A DNA stretch of 64,000 nt from Lithobates sylvaticus (GCA_028564925.1 CM053026.1:640747967-640811966); one strand, 5' to 3'; positions 31,649 through 41,814 are shown, numbered from the stretch's first letter. Numbers and translations: made by a program. Notes: generated by a model not told the origin, from the sequence alone.

Positions 31649-34600
31649 TTATTCGGTTATATCCGCCTCAGGTGCCTGGTAGCTGGTGGTGATCCAAGAC
31701 TGATTCATTTTGATGAAGGTCAGTCTATCAACCGAGGCGGTGGACAGGCGCACCCTATGATCGGTGACAAATCCTCCAGCAGCACTGAATGTGCGTTCGG
31801 AAAGAACGCTGGAGGCAGGACAGGCCAGTAGCTCAATTGCATACTGTGCAAGCTCTGGCCAGTGATCCATCCTCAGGACCCAGTAAGCCAGAGGATTTTC
31901 GGTGGGAAAGGTGTCCAAGTCTGACCTTGCCCCAAGGTATTCCTGCACCATGTATATCAGACGCTGGCGATGGTTGCTGGAACCGATCATACCTTGGGGC
32001 TGCGGACTAAAAAATTGTCTGAACGCATCGGTCAGACGTCCACCTTCCCCACCGCTCCTTCTGCTACTGACCGAAGCCTCAGCAACTCGTCGCCCAGGAC
32101 CAGGAGTTTGTAGCCTCCCAGTTTCTGGGAACGCGTTGCACAGACCTTTCTGCAAGGCCTCCCTGAGATGTCTCATCCTCTGCTCCCTCTGCGACGGCAA
32201 GATAAGGTCCGCAACCTTACCCTTGTACCGCGGATCAAGGAGAGTGGCCAGCCAGTAATGGTCCCTCTCCTTGATCCGAAGAACACGAGGATCCTTCCGC
32301 AGGCTTTGCAGGATCAGGGAGGCCATGCAGCGTAGGTTAGCTGAGGCATTCGGTCCGGAGTCTTCTGGGTCACTGAGGATGACATGATCGCCAGCCACCT
32401 CCTCCCAGCCACGTACAAGTCCACTGGTTTGTTGGGACTGTACATCATCCCTAAAAGACTGCTGCTGCTGCTGCTGAGTGCCAGGCTCCACCTCCATGCT
32501 CACACAATCCTCCTCCTCCTCCTCCTCCTCCTCCTCCTCCTCCTCATCCTCTTCCTGTGTGATGGGTGGGACAGAAGGAACACTGTCCGGATAAAGGGGG
32601 CCTTGAGAGGCAAGGAAGTCCTCCTCTTCCTGCCTCTGTTCTGCCTCAAGTGCCCTGTCCATTATCCCACGCAGCGTATGCTCCAACAGGTGGACAAGAG
32701 GGACAGTGTCACTGATGCATGCACTGTCACTGCTCACCATCCTCGTGGCCTCCTCAAATGGTGAGAGGACAGTGCATGCATCCCTGATCATGCTCCACTG
32801 ACGTGGGGAAAAAAAACCAAGCTCCCCTGACCCTGTCCTGGTGCCATAGTCGCAAAGGTACTCATTGATGGCCCTCTGCTGCGTGTGCAGTCGCTGCAGC
32901 ATGGCCAACGTTGAGTTCCACCTGGTGGGCATGTCACATATTAGGCGGTTCTTGGGCAGGTTCAGCTCCTTTTGCAGCTCAGTCAGCCGAGCACTGGCAT
33001 TATAAGATCGGCGGAAATGCACACAGACTTTCCTGGCCTGCCTCAGGACATCCTGTAAGCCTGGGAACCTGCCCAAGAACCGCTGCACCACCAGGTTGAG
33101 GACGTGAGCCATGCAGGGCACATGGGTGAGCTGCCCCTGTCGCAGGGCGGAGAGGAGGTTGGTGCCATTGTCAGAAACGACCATTCCTGGCTTAAGCTGA
33201 CGTGGCGTCAACCACCTCTCGGCCTGCCCCTGCAGAGCTGCCAGAACCTCTGGCCCAGTGTGGCTCCTGTCCCCCAAACACACCAGCGCAAGCACGGCAT
33301 GGCATCTTTTTGCCTGCGTACTTGCGTAGCCCCTTGTACGCCTACGGAGCACCGCTGGTTCCAAGGACAGAGCACTGGAGGAAGAAGAAGAGGAGGGGGT
33401 GGAGGAGAGAGGTGTGTCACAACCAGTAGCAGTAGTAGCGTTTTGGAGGCGTGGTGGCGGAACAACCTCCAACACTACTGCACCTTGTCCTGCATCCCTC
33501 CCAGCTGCCAATAGAGTGACCCAATGGGCCGTGAAAGAAAGGTACCGTCCCTGTCCATGCCTGCTGGACCATGAGTCAGTGGTAATATGCACCTTACCGC
33601 TGACCGCCCTGTCCAGCGAGGCATGGACATTGCCCTCCACATGCCGGTAGAGAGACGGAATCGCCTTCCGTGAGAAAAAGTGGCGTTTGGGAACCTGCCA
33701 CTGAGGAACCGCACATTGAACAAACTCACGGAAGGGGGCCGAGTCTACCAACTGAAAAGGCAGCAGTTGAAGTGCTAGCAATTTAGCCAGGCTAGCATTC
33801 AACCGCTGGGCATGTGGATGGCTGGGAGTGTACTTCTTTCTACGGTCCAGCAGCTGGGGCAGGGAAATTTGCCTGCTGCAATCGGACGTCGGTGTACTGC
33901 AAGTACTTGGTTGTGACACACCTAATTCTACACCTTCAGTCCTCTCAGAGCAGCTTTCAGAGAGGACTGAAGGTGTAGTGGGGATGGAGATCCCAGCTGA
34001 GGAGGAGCAAGGAGAGGTCCGCTTAGTTCTTTGGTGTGGGTCTTTTATGTGTGCCTGCCAACGAGCTGCATGGCAGGTCGCCATATGTCTGGTCATGCTT
34101 GTGATGCCCAAGCGGCTGATGTTTTGGCCACGCGAGATACGCTTGAGACAAATATTGCAAATAGCAGTGGTGTGATCTGATGCACTCGTCTCAAAAAAGG
34201 CCCACACCAAAGAACTTTTCTGATAACGTGCAGAGGCAGCGCCCTGCACAGGCGGAGCTCTGCGGTGTTGTACAGTTGCTGTGCTGGCCTCGAACTGGCC
34301 TCCAGGAGGCATCCTGCCTCGTTGGACATGTGACGCCGCATCCTCCTCCTCCTCGTCCTCCTCCTCATCCTCTCTCCCTTCAGGCACCCACGTGGAGTCA
34401 GTGACCTCATCATCCCCTCCCTCTTCACCACTAGAGCAAACCTGGCAGTAAGCTGCAGCTGGTGGAACAGTACTGCCAGATTCCTCAAGCTGGGTATCAT
34501 CATCCGAGCCTTCGAATCGTTGGGCATCCTCCTGGAGCATGTACCCAACACTGTGCTCAAAGAGTTCGGGGGACTCCTCAGGAGGACATGGTGGGTCTAG

Positions 34601-34882
34601 GGAAGGGGTGGCTGATGATGCTCTGCCAGTACCCTGAGCCTGGGTGAGAGAGAATGAGGAGGATGAGGAGGGCTTGGTCATCCATTCTACCAAGCCTTCA
34701 GCATGATGCGGCTCCACATGTCCAGCTGCCGAAAACAAAGACGCGCGTGTCCCATGGCCACGTGCTGATGACGATGCACGACCACGTCCACGGCCACGGC
34801 CACGTCCACTAGAAACAGAGCCTGCCTGCCCTGTGTTCTTGGCTCTGCACGCTCTGCCTCCCCTTGGCGGTCTTCCAGCCAT
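31649..34882 (-). CDS. hAT-family transposase with BED zinc finger, 1,077 aa
   Basis: This is a single open frame from the ATG at 34882. Residues 1-50 are Arg/Gly-rich. An acidic stretch lies at about 150-182. A BED finger (about 225-272) shows WAFF, CNICLKR and a H-MATC-H end. The RNase H-like core has ITTDSWSS (first Asp, about 436), VVSDNGTNLL (second Asp, about 571), CMAHVLNLVVQ and MPTRWNSTLAML. A Glu run (about 777-791) and a Gln run (803-808) sit in the insertion domain, coded by trinucleotide repeats. The hAT C-terminal dimerisation part holds SSVLSERTFSAAG with the catalytic Glu (about 1029). All motifs needed for cut-and-paste transposition are visible, and the length is above usual for hAT (600-800 aa) because of the acidic and Ser-rich insertions. 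The ATG choice is supported by the similar start of the hAT-2 relic. Confidence 0.9.
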   Translation of the reverse strand: MAGRPPRGGRACRAKNTGQAGSVSSGRGRGRGRGRASSSARGHGTRASLFSAAGHVEPHHAEGLVEWMTKPSSSSSFSLTQAQGTGRASSATPSLDPPCPPEESPELFEHSVGYMLQEDAQRFEGSDDDTQLEESGSTVPPAAAYCQVCSSGEEGGDDEVTDSTWVPEGREDEEEDEEEEDAASHVQRGRMPPGGQFEASTATVQHRRAPPVQGAASARYQKSSLVWAFFETSASDHTTAICNICLKRISRGQNISRLGITSMTRHMATCHAARWQAHIKDPHQRTKRTSPCSSSAGISIPTTPSVLSESCSERTEGVELGVSQPSTCSTPTSDCSRQISLPQLLDRRKKYTPSHPHAQRLNASLAKLLALQLLPFQLVDSAPFREFVQCAVPQWQVPKRHFFSRKAIPSLYRHVEGNVHASLDRAVSGKVHITTDSWSSRHGQGRYLSFTAHWVTLLAAGRDAGQGAVVLEVVPPPRLQNATTATGCDTPLSSTPSSSSSSSALSLEPAVLRRRTRGYASTQAKRCHAVLALVCLGDRSHTGPEVLAALQGQAERWLTPRQLKPGMVVSDNGTNLLSALRQGQLTHVPCMAHVLNLVVQRFLGRFPGLQDVLRQARKVCVHFRRSYNASARLTELQKELNLPKNRLICDMPTRWNSTLAMLQRLHTQQRAINEYLCDYGTRTGSGELGFFSPRQWSMIRDACTVLSPFEEATRMVSSDSACISDTVPLVHLLEHTLRGIMDRALEAEQRQEEEDFLASQGPLYPDSVPSVPPITQEEDEEEEEEEEEEEEDCVSMEVEPGTQQQQQQSFRDDVQSQQTSGLVRGWEEVAGDHVILSDPEDSGPNASANLRCMASLILQSLRKDPRVLRIKERDHYWLATLLDPRYKGKVADLILPSQREQRMRHLREALQKGLCNAFPETGRLQTPGPGRRVAEASVSSRRSGGEGGRLTDAFRQFFSPQPQGMIGSSNHRQRLIYMVQEYLGARSDLDTFPTENPLAYWVLRMDHWPELAQYAIELLACPASSVLSERTFSAAGGFVTDHRVRLSTASVDRLTFIKMNQSWITTSYQAPEADITE

Positions 34883-34892
34883 TGTAGTCGGT

Positions 34893-37800
34893 AGTCCTGT
34901 GGGTGCTGCTGAGAAGAATATATAGGAGCTCTGTGTGATGCCACTAACACACTAGAAAGTCCTATGGGTGCTTCTGCAAAGAAAATAGAGGAGCTCTGTG
35001 TGATGCCACTAACACACTAGAAGTCCTATGGGTGCTTCTGCAAAGAAAATAGAGGAGCTCTGTGTGATGCCACTAACACACTAGAAGTCCTGTGGGTGCT
35101 GCTGAGAAGAAAATATAGGAGCTCTGTGTGATGCCACTAACACACTAGAAGTCCTATGGGTGCTTCTGCAAAGAAAATAGAGGAGCTCTGTGTGATGCCA
35201 CTAACACACTAGAAGTCCTGTGGGTGCTTCTGCAAAGAAAATAGAGGAGCTCTGTGTGATGCCACTAACACACTAGAAGTCCTGTGGGTGCTTCTGCAAA
35301 GAAAATAGAGGAGCTCTGTGTGATGCCACTAACACACTAGAAGTCCTGTGGGTGCTGCTGAAAGAAAATATAGGAGCTCTGTGTGATGCCACTAACACAC
35401 TAGAAGTCCTATGGGTGCTTCTGCAAAGAAAATAGAGGAGCTCTGTGTGATGCCACTAACACACTAGAAGTCCTGTGGGTGCTGCTGAGAAGAAAATATA
35501 GGAGCTCTGTGTGATGCCACTAACACACTAGAAGTCCTATGGGTGCTTCTGCAAAGAAAATAGAGGAGCTCTGTGTGATGCCACTAACACACTAGAAGTC
35601 CTATGGGTGCTTCTGGGAAGAAAATATAGGCTCTGTGTGATGGGACTAACACACTAGAAGTCCTATGGGTGCTTCTGGGAACAAAATATAGATGTGTGAT
35701 GGGACTAACACACTTCAAGTCCTATGGGTGCTTCTGGGAACACACTACTTCAAGTCCTATAGGTGCTTCTGGGAACAAAATAGATGAGCTCTGTGTGATG
35801 GGACTAACACACTTCAAGTCCTATGTGTGCTTCTGGGAACAAAATATATGATCTCTGTGTGATGGGACTAACACACTTCAAGTCCTATGGGTGCTTCTGG
35901 GAACAAAATATATGAGCTCTGTGTGATGGGACTAACACACTTCAAGTCCTATAGGTGCTTCTGGAAGAAAATATATGAGCTCTGTGTGATGGGACTAACA
36001 CACTTCAAGTCCTATAGGTGCTTCTGGGAAGAAAATATAGATCTCTGTGTGATGGGACTAACACACTTCAAGTCCTATAGGTGCTTCTGGGAAGAAAATA
36101 TAGGTCTGTGTGATGGGACTAACGCACTTAAAGTCCTATAGGTGCTCTGGGAAGAAAATATAGCTCTGTGTGATGGACTAACACACTATAGGTGCTTCTG
36201 GGAACAAAATATATGATCTCTGTGTGATGGGACTAACACACTTCAAGTCCTATAGGTGCTTCTGGGAACAAATATATGATCTCTGTGTGATGGGACTAAC
36301 ACACTTCAAGTCCTATAGGTGCTTCTGAACAAAAATATAGGATCTCTGTGTGATGGGACTAACACACTTCAAGTCCTATAGGTGCTTCTGGGAACAAAAT
36401 ATAGGATCTCTGTGTGATGGGACTAACACACTTCAAGTCCTATAGGTGCTTCTGGGAACAAAATATAGATCTCTGTGTGATGGGACTAACACACTTCAAG
36501 TCCTATAGGTGCTTCTGGGAACAAAATATATGTCTCTGTGTGATGGGACTAACACACTTCAAGTCCTATAGGTGCTTCTGGGAAGAAAATATAGGATCTC
36601 TGTGTGATGGGACTAACACACTTCAAGTCCTATAGGTGCTTCTGGGAACAAAATATATGATCTCTGTGTGATGGGACTAACACACTTCAAGTCCTATAGG
36701 TGCTTCTGGGAACAAAATATATGATCTCTGTGTGATGGGACTCACACTTCAAGTCCTATAGGTGCTTCTGGGAACAAAAATATAGGTCTGTGTGATGGGA
36801 CTAACACACTTCAAGTCCTATAGGTGCTTCTGGGAACAAAATATATGATCTCTGTGTGATGGGACTAACACACTTCAAGTCCTATAGGTGCTTCTGGGAA
36901 CAAAATATAGGATCTGTGTGATGGGACTAACACACTTCAAGTCCTATAGGTGCTTCTGGGAACAAACTATATGATCTCTGTGTGATGGGACTAACACACT
37001 TCAAGTCCTATAGGTGCTTCTGGGAACAAAATATAGATCTCTGTGTGATGGGACTAACACACTTCAAGTCCTATAGGTGCTTCTGGGAACAAAATATATG
37101 ATCTCTGTGTGATGGGACTAACACACTTCAAGTCCTATAGGTGCTTCTGGGAACAAAATATATGATCTCTGTGTGATGGGACTAACACACTTCAAGTCCT
37201 ATAGGTGCTTCTGGGAACAAAATATATGATCTCTGTGTGATGGGACTAACACACTTCAAGTCCTATAGGTGCTTCTGGGAAGAAAATATAGGTCTCTGTG
37301 TGATGGGACTAACACACTTCAAGTCCTATAGGTGCTTCTGGGAACAAAATATATGATCTCTGTGTGATGGGACTAACACACTTCAAGTCCTATAGGTGCT
37401 CTGGGAACAAAATATAGATCTGTGTGATGGGACTAACACACTTCAAGTCCTATAGGTGCTTCTGGGAACAAAATATATGATCTCTGTGTGATGGGACTAA
37501 CACACTTCAAGTCCTATAGGTGCTTCTGGGAACAAAATATATGATCTCTGTGTGATGGGACTAACACACTTCAAGTCCTATAGGTGCTTCTGGGAACAAA
37601 ATATATGATCTCTGTGTGATGGGACTAACACACTTCAAGTCCTATAGGTGCTTCTGGGAACAAAATATATGATCTCTGTGTGATGGGACTAACACACTTC
37701 AAGTCCTATAGGTGCTTCTGGGAACAAAATATATGATCTCTGTGTGATGGGACTAACACACTTCAAGTCCTATAGGTGCTTCTGGGAAGAAAATATAGGT

Positions 37801-38660
37801 CTGTGTGATGGGACTAACACACTTCAAGTCCTATAGGTGCTTCTGGGAACAAAATATATGATCTCTGTGTGATGGGACTAACACACTTCAAGTCCTATAG
37901 GTGCTTCTGGGAAGAAAATATAGGTCTCTGTGTGATGGGACTAACACACTTCATGTCCTATAGGTGCTTCTGGGAACAAAATATATGATCTCTGTGTGAT
38001 GGGACTAACACACTTCAAGTCCTATAGGTGCTTCTGGGAAGAAAATATAGGTCTGTGTGATGGGACTAACACACTTCAAGTCCTATAGGTGCTTCTGGGA
38101 ACAAAATATAGGATCTCTGTGTGATGGGACTAACACACTTCAAGTCCTATAGGTGCTTCTGGGAAGAAAATATAGGTCTGTGTGATGGGGACTAACACAC
38201 TTCAAGTCCTATAGGTGCTTCTGGGAACAAAATATATGATCTCTGTGTGATGGGACTAACACACTTCAAGTCCTATAGGTGCTTCTGGGAACAAAATATA
38301 GGAGCTCTGCCTGCCTGCCACGAACACACTACAAGTCCTATAGGTGCTTCTGGGAACAAAATATAGGAGCTCTGCCTGCCTGCCAGGAACACACTACAAG
38401 TCCTATAGGTGCTTCTGGGAACAAAATATAGGAGCTCTGCCTGCCTGCCACGAACACACTACAAGTCCTATAGGTGCTTCTGGGAACAAAATATAGGAGC
38501 TCTGCCTGCCTGCCACGAACACACTACAAGTCCTATAGGTGCTTCTGGGAACAAAATATAGGAGCTCTGCCTGCCTGCCACGAACACACTACAAGTCCTA
38601 TAGGTGCTTCTGGGAACAAAATATAGGAGCTCTGCCTGCCTGCCACGAACACACTACAAG
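34893..38660 (-). repeat. hAT-1 upstream tandem array of about 60 units of 60-65 bp
   Basis: There are three blocks of one family: about 34893-35690 with GATGCCACTAACACACTAG, about 35690-38305 with GATGGGACTAACACACTTC, and 38305-38660 with CTGCCTGCCACGAACACAC. All share GGTGCTTCTG...AAAATATA and AGTCCTATAGGTGC. The middle block is the most homogenised and has many single-unit length variants. Open frames through the array are by-products of the repeat. The array lies between the presumed promoter and the transposase ATG, so it would be 5' leader or intron. Confidence 0.9.
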
Positions 38661-38815
38661 CCCCTCTTTCTAAATCAATCTTTGTAAATGAATCTATCTA
38701 ACTCAATCTCTCTAAGTAAATCTCTCTAACTAACTAAATCCAGCAGAGTGTCACAGATCTATCCTGCTCTATCTACGCCGGAACAGCATGTGACCGGCGC
38801 AGACGGCGTGGCGGC

Positions 38816-38920
38816 CTTTTATAGGGGGGGGCGTGTACTAAAGCCCCTGAGCTGTAATTGGCTACAGGCGTCCTGCCTGTAGCCAATTATGGCTCTTCGA
38901 GTTTCCGGGGCTGTGATTGG
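38816..38920 (-). promoter_or_regulatory. Presumed promoter of the hAT-1 transposase gene
   Basis: On the minus strand, TATAAAAG lies at 38823-38816. A run of C with CACGCCCC lies just upstream, and CCAAT boxes lie at 38861-38857 and 38920-38916. The order and spacing match a TATA-type polymerase II promoter pointing toward the transposase, about 3.9 kb away across the repeat array. hAT-2 has a TATAAAAG with CCAAT in the same relative place. Confidence 0.55.
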
Positions 38921-39128
38921 CCAAGCATGCGGGGTCACAGTGCATGCTTGGCCAATCATCAGCCAGCAATGCACTGCGCCGGCCGCGCCGGCCGCAATGC
39001 ATTGCGGGGCCGCTCGCATCACACGAACGTGATGCGAGCGGCCAAAATAGTTCTGGGCTCGCCGAGCGAGCGAACGCCCGGTGCTCGATGCGAACGTGGG
39101 TTCGCATCGAGCACCGGGCCCATCCCTA
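38838..39128. repeat. hAT-1 right subterminal region with nested hairpins
   Basis: Several adjacent inverse pairs are seen: GGCTACAGGC/GCCTGTAGCC near 38860-38885, GATTGGCCAAGCATG/CATGCTTGGCCAATC near 38914-38957, GCGGCCGCTCGCATCAC-type pairs near 39005-39040, and GTGCTCGATGCGAAC/GTTCGCATCGAGCAC near 39081-39115. Each could fold back. Such structures are common near hAT ends, but four in 290 bases is striking. Confidence 0.7.
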
Positions 39129-41500
39129 GTAGCAAGTCTCTAGCAAGAGCAAAGTTGCAGTGGTGAGTCTACAGCAAGAGCTCTGCAAGTCTACAGCTTG
39201 CAGCAGACTTGCAGAATGTTTGCAGAATGTTTGCAAAGACCGTTGATCTGGAGTCATGCAATGCAGACTTGCTGCAATTGTGCAACAACTTGTAAAGCCT
39301 GGCAAGTCTAACAATAGCTTAGCAAGTCAAACTTTTCAAACTTGCAGCACAATTGCATGCTATCTGGGATAGAGACAGACTATCGGCACCTATGCCAACA
39401 AGCAATTAAGAGGAATTGCCCAAAAGAGATGAAGGCTATGGTGGAAGGCAGAAATCAGCGTAAACATACTCTGACTCTACATACAGCCCTTAGAACCTAA
39501 GAAGGCCTGTGAGTTACACCTCTTTGAGAAGCCAGAACTTACCAATCATGCAGAGACTTCAGTCTTTCCACACAACAAGCTAAAGTTTGTGCACAAGTAG
39601 CACCTGATTTTTCAAAATGACACTTTATACTGTTATCATGGCATCCCTGGTCTAATAAAAAATAGGGATAAATCATGATCAAAGGGAAAGGTGCCAATTT
39701 ATAGACTCATAAAAGTTTATTGCAAAAGTTGTGCTTTTTTACAGCAGTAACAAGAAAGTTCTGGTTGCTCAAATAAAGTAGGGTGAACACAAGTGGCAGA
39801 TCTGTAGGGATTTGAAACTTAAAGCACTGTTACCTGGTCTTTAAGGCTTACAAAGTACTGCTCCTTTTTTTGCCTTTTGGATAGCAGAGCAAAAGAAAGA
39901 CATATGCAACAAAGCACTGGCCAAAAAGAAAAAAAGATATTTCCTGGAAAAAGCAACATGAAATAAAAAGAAAAATCATACCACGTTTATATAAAATACA
40001 GTGGTAAGCCAATAATAGCCAGTCCAAAACAGACACATGTGAGTTTATCATAGAATGTGATAAAAACAAACAATCACAAAAAAATTTACTAGAGCTGTAA
40101 TAGTACTCAGCACATATTAAGTACATAAATAAATGTTTAGCCAAAAATAAGAACTCCTCCATTATACTTTACACTAAATTTAAAGAAATCCTCAGGGCTT
40201 TCTCCACCACCTTTCAGGATTTTTTTTCTTGCAGCTAGCCAGGGGCATTTATCACTTCCCATTCTTGTATGCAGACACGATATCCCATTGCAAATGTAAG
40301 GACTGTAATGCCGCGTACACACGAAGGGACTATCCCGTGGGATTGTCTGCTGGACTCGAGTCCGCCAGACAATCCCCTCGTGTGTGGGCGCTGGCGGACT
40401 TTTTGGCGCCAAAAGTCCGGCGGACTAGGTTTTAAGTTTTGTTTTAAAATTATCCGCTGGACTTGGCAGTCCGGCGGACAATCCTGCCGTTAGTATGCTA
40501 GTCCGCCGGACTTTTGAAATGAACGGACTTGCCGCTCATCGGAAAGTCCGTTCATTTAGCACGTGACTTCAGGTAGACGGAGCTAGCGAAGGCAGTGAAT
40601 GCCGCCGCACTAGCCCCGTCACCTGGCATGGATTTAAAGGGAATCCCCACGCCGAAAAAACGGCGTGGGGGTCCCCCCAAATCCATCTCAGACCCTTATC
40701 CGAGCACGCAGCCGGCCGGCCAGGAAAGGGGTGGGGATGAGCGAGCGCCCCCCCCTCCTGAGCCATACCAGGCCGCGTGCCCTCAACATGGGGGGTGCCC
40801 TGGGGAAAGGGGGGCTCCCAGATTCCGATAACCCCCCCGCCCGCAGACCCCGACAACCAACCCAGGGTTGTCGGGAAGAGGCCCTTGTCCCATCAACATG
40901 GGACAAGGTGCTTTGGGGTGGGGGGTGCCCTTTCCCCAGGGCACCCCCCATGTTGAGGGCACGCGGCCTGGTATGGCTCAGGAGGGGGGGGCGCTCGCTC
41001 GTCCCCACCCCTTTCCTGGCCTGCCGGGCTGCGTGCTCGGATAAGGGTCTGAGATGGATTTGGGGGGACCCCCACGCCGTTTTTTCGGTGTGGGGATTCC
41101 CTTTAAATCCATGCCAGGTGACGGGGCTAGCACGGTGGCATTCACTGCCTTCGCTAGTCTACCTGCAGTTACGTTCTAAATGAACGGACAAGTCCGTTCA
41201 TTTTCAAAAGTCCCGCAGACTTTTTCCCGTGGATTGTCCGCTGGAGAAGTCCGGGCGTGTGTGGGCAAGTCACACGCTCGGAAGTCCGGGCGTGTGTGGG
41301 CAAGTCCCCCCTCGGAAAGTCCGGCAGACAAAGTCTGAACGTGTGTACGGGGCATAAGATACACTCTTATTGGTTCAGGTGGGATAGAGTACCAGGTGAA
41401 AACAAGAGACCATATGAAAATAGCAACACTAATTGTACAAACCATGTAAGCAAAGAAACCAAATAGGTTGTTTAATATATTTACAAAGCTACATAAAATG
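39129..41500 (+). repeat. Duplicated block, copy B
   Basis: It matches copy A (26797-28180) from inside the CCCAGATA MITE to the start of the Tc1 remnant. It is abruptly cut at its left side by the right end of hAT-1. It differs from copy A by scattered substitutions and by a 1,046 bp MITE at 40309-41354. Confidence 0.85.
40309..41354. mobile_element. Harbinger-like MITE, 1,046 bp, with empty site in copy A
   Basis: The ends TGCCGCGTACACACG and CGTGTGTACGGGGCA are inverse, and TAA lies on both sides (40306-40308 and 41355-41357). Copy A has the uninterrupted GACTGTAAGATACACTC at the same place with a single TAA (28022-28024), so the insertion and its three-base target duplication are directly visible. 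The core (about 40565-41170) is a large inverse pair containing GGCATGGATTTAAAGGGAAT and the GAGGGCACGCGGCCTGGTAT block. It has no coding capacity. Confidence 0.9.
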
Positions 41501-41622
41501 TTTATGGTCAGATTTTAACTTGTAAACAACAAGTGTCAGAAATAGGCTTGGTCTTGAAGTCTTAAAGTTCATGTGCGTGTAGAGGCAGGCATCCCAATAC
41601 TTTTGGCAATATAGTGTAAATC
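41501..41622 (+). mobile_element. Tc1-type 3' terminal fragment
   Basis: AAGTTCATGTGCGTGTAGAG and CCCAATACTTTTGGCAATAT are the typical 3' end of frog Tc1-type elements. The transposase region retained in copy A of the block is missing here. Confidence 0.6.
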
Positions 41623-41752
41623 ATACCCAGACAGGTTATGGTAAGGTGGGTCTTTTGGAGTTGGATTGTCTGCTACAGCCGTAGTTACACTTTGCAAAGC
41701 ATGTGCATTTTTTCACATTCACAAGAAATGATGTAGTTTTGTCCATTAAACA

Positions 41753-41814
41753 CATTATACCTGTGTCAAACAACTTCTTCTTTTACCCGGAAGTTGTTTG
41801 ACACAGGTATAATG
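41753..41814. repeat. Perfect hairpin, 25 bp arms
   Basis: The arms at 41753-41777 and 41790-41814 are exact inverses (outer CATTATACCTGTGTC, inner AACAACTTC) with a 12-base loop. It looks young because no mismatch has built up. Confidence 0.9.

Larger units (their letters stand above)
29271..39128 (-). mobile_element. hAT-1: 9.86 kb hAT transposon with open transposase gene
   Basis: The element begins TAGGGATGAGCCGAAC and ends GGGCCCATCCCTA; the outer bases are inverse (TAGGGATG / CATCCCTA). Inside, on the minus strand, are: a right subterminal region with TATA and CCAAT boxes, a 3.8 kb array of 60-65 bp repeats, a 1,077-codon transposase gene, ten repeats of 144-147 bp, and a left subterminal region. 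The flanking 8-mers (TTTAAAAC and GTAGCAAG) do not match, unlike the usual 8 bp hAT target duplication. The uninterrupted gene suggests recent activity, although this copy may be a recombinant. Confidence 0.85.

Noticed and set aside
33104-33514. Plus-strand frames of 60-136 codons opposite the hAT transposase
   Set aside because: They are antisense shadows of a GC-rich gene with no motif of their own.
35887-36635. Open frames with repeated GLTHFKSYRCFWE peptides
   Set aside because: They come from the 64 bp array and break whenever a unit changes length.
35690-38305. Regular repeats resembling a CRISPR array
   Set aside because: Units are contiguous 64-65 bp copies without unique spacers, in a eukaryotic transposon, so this is a tandem satellite.
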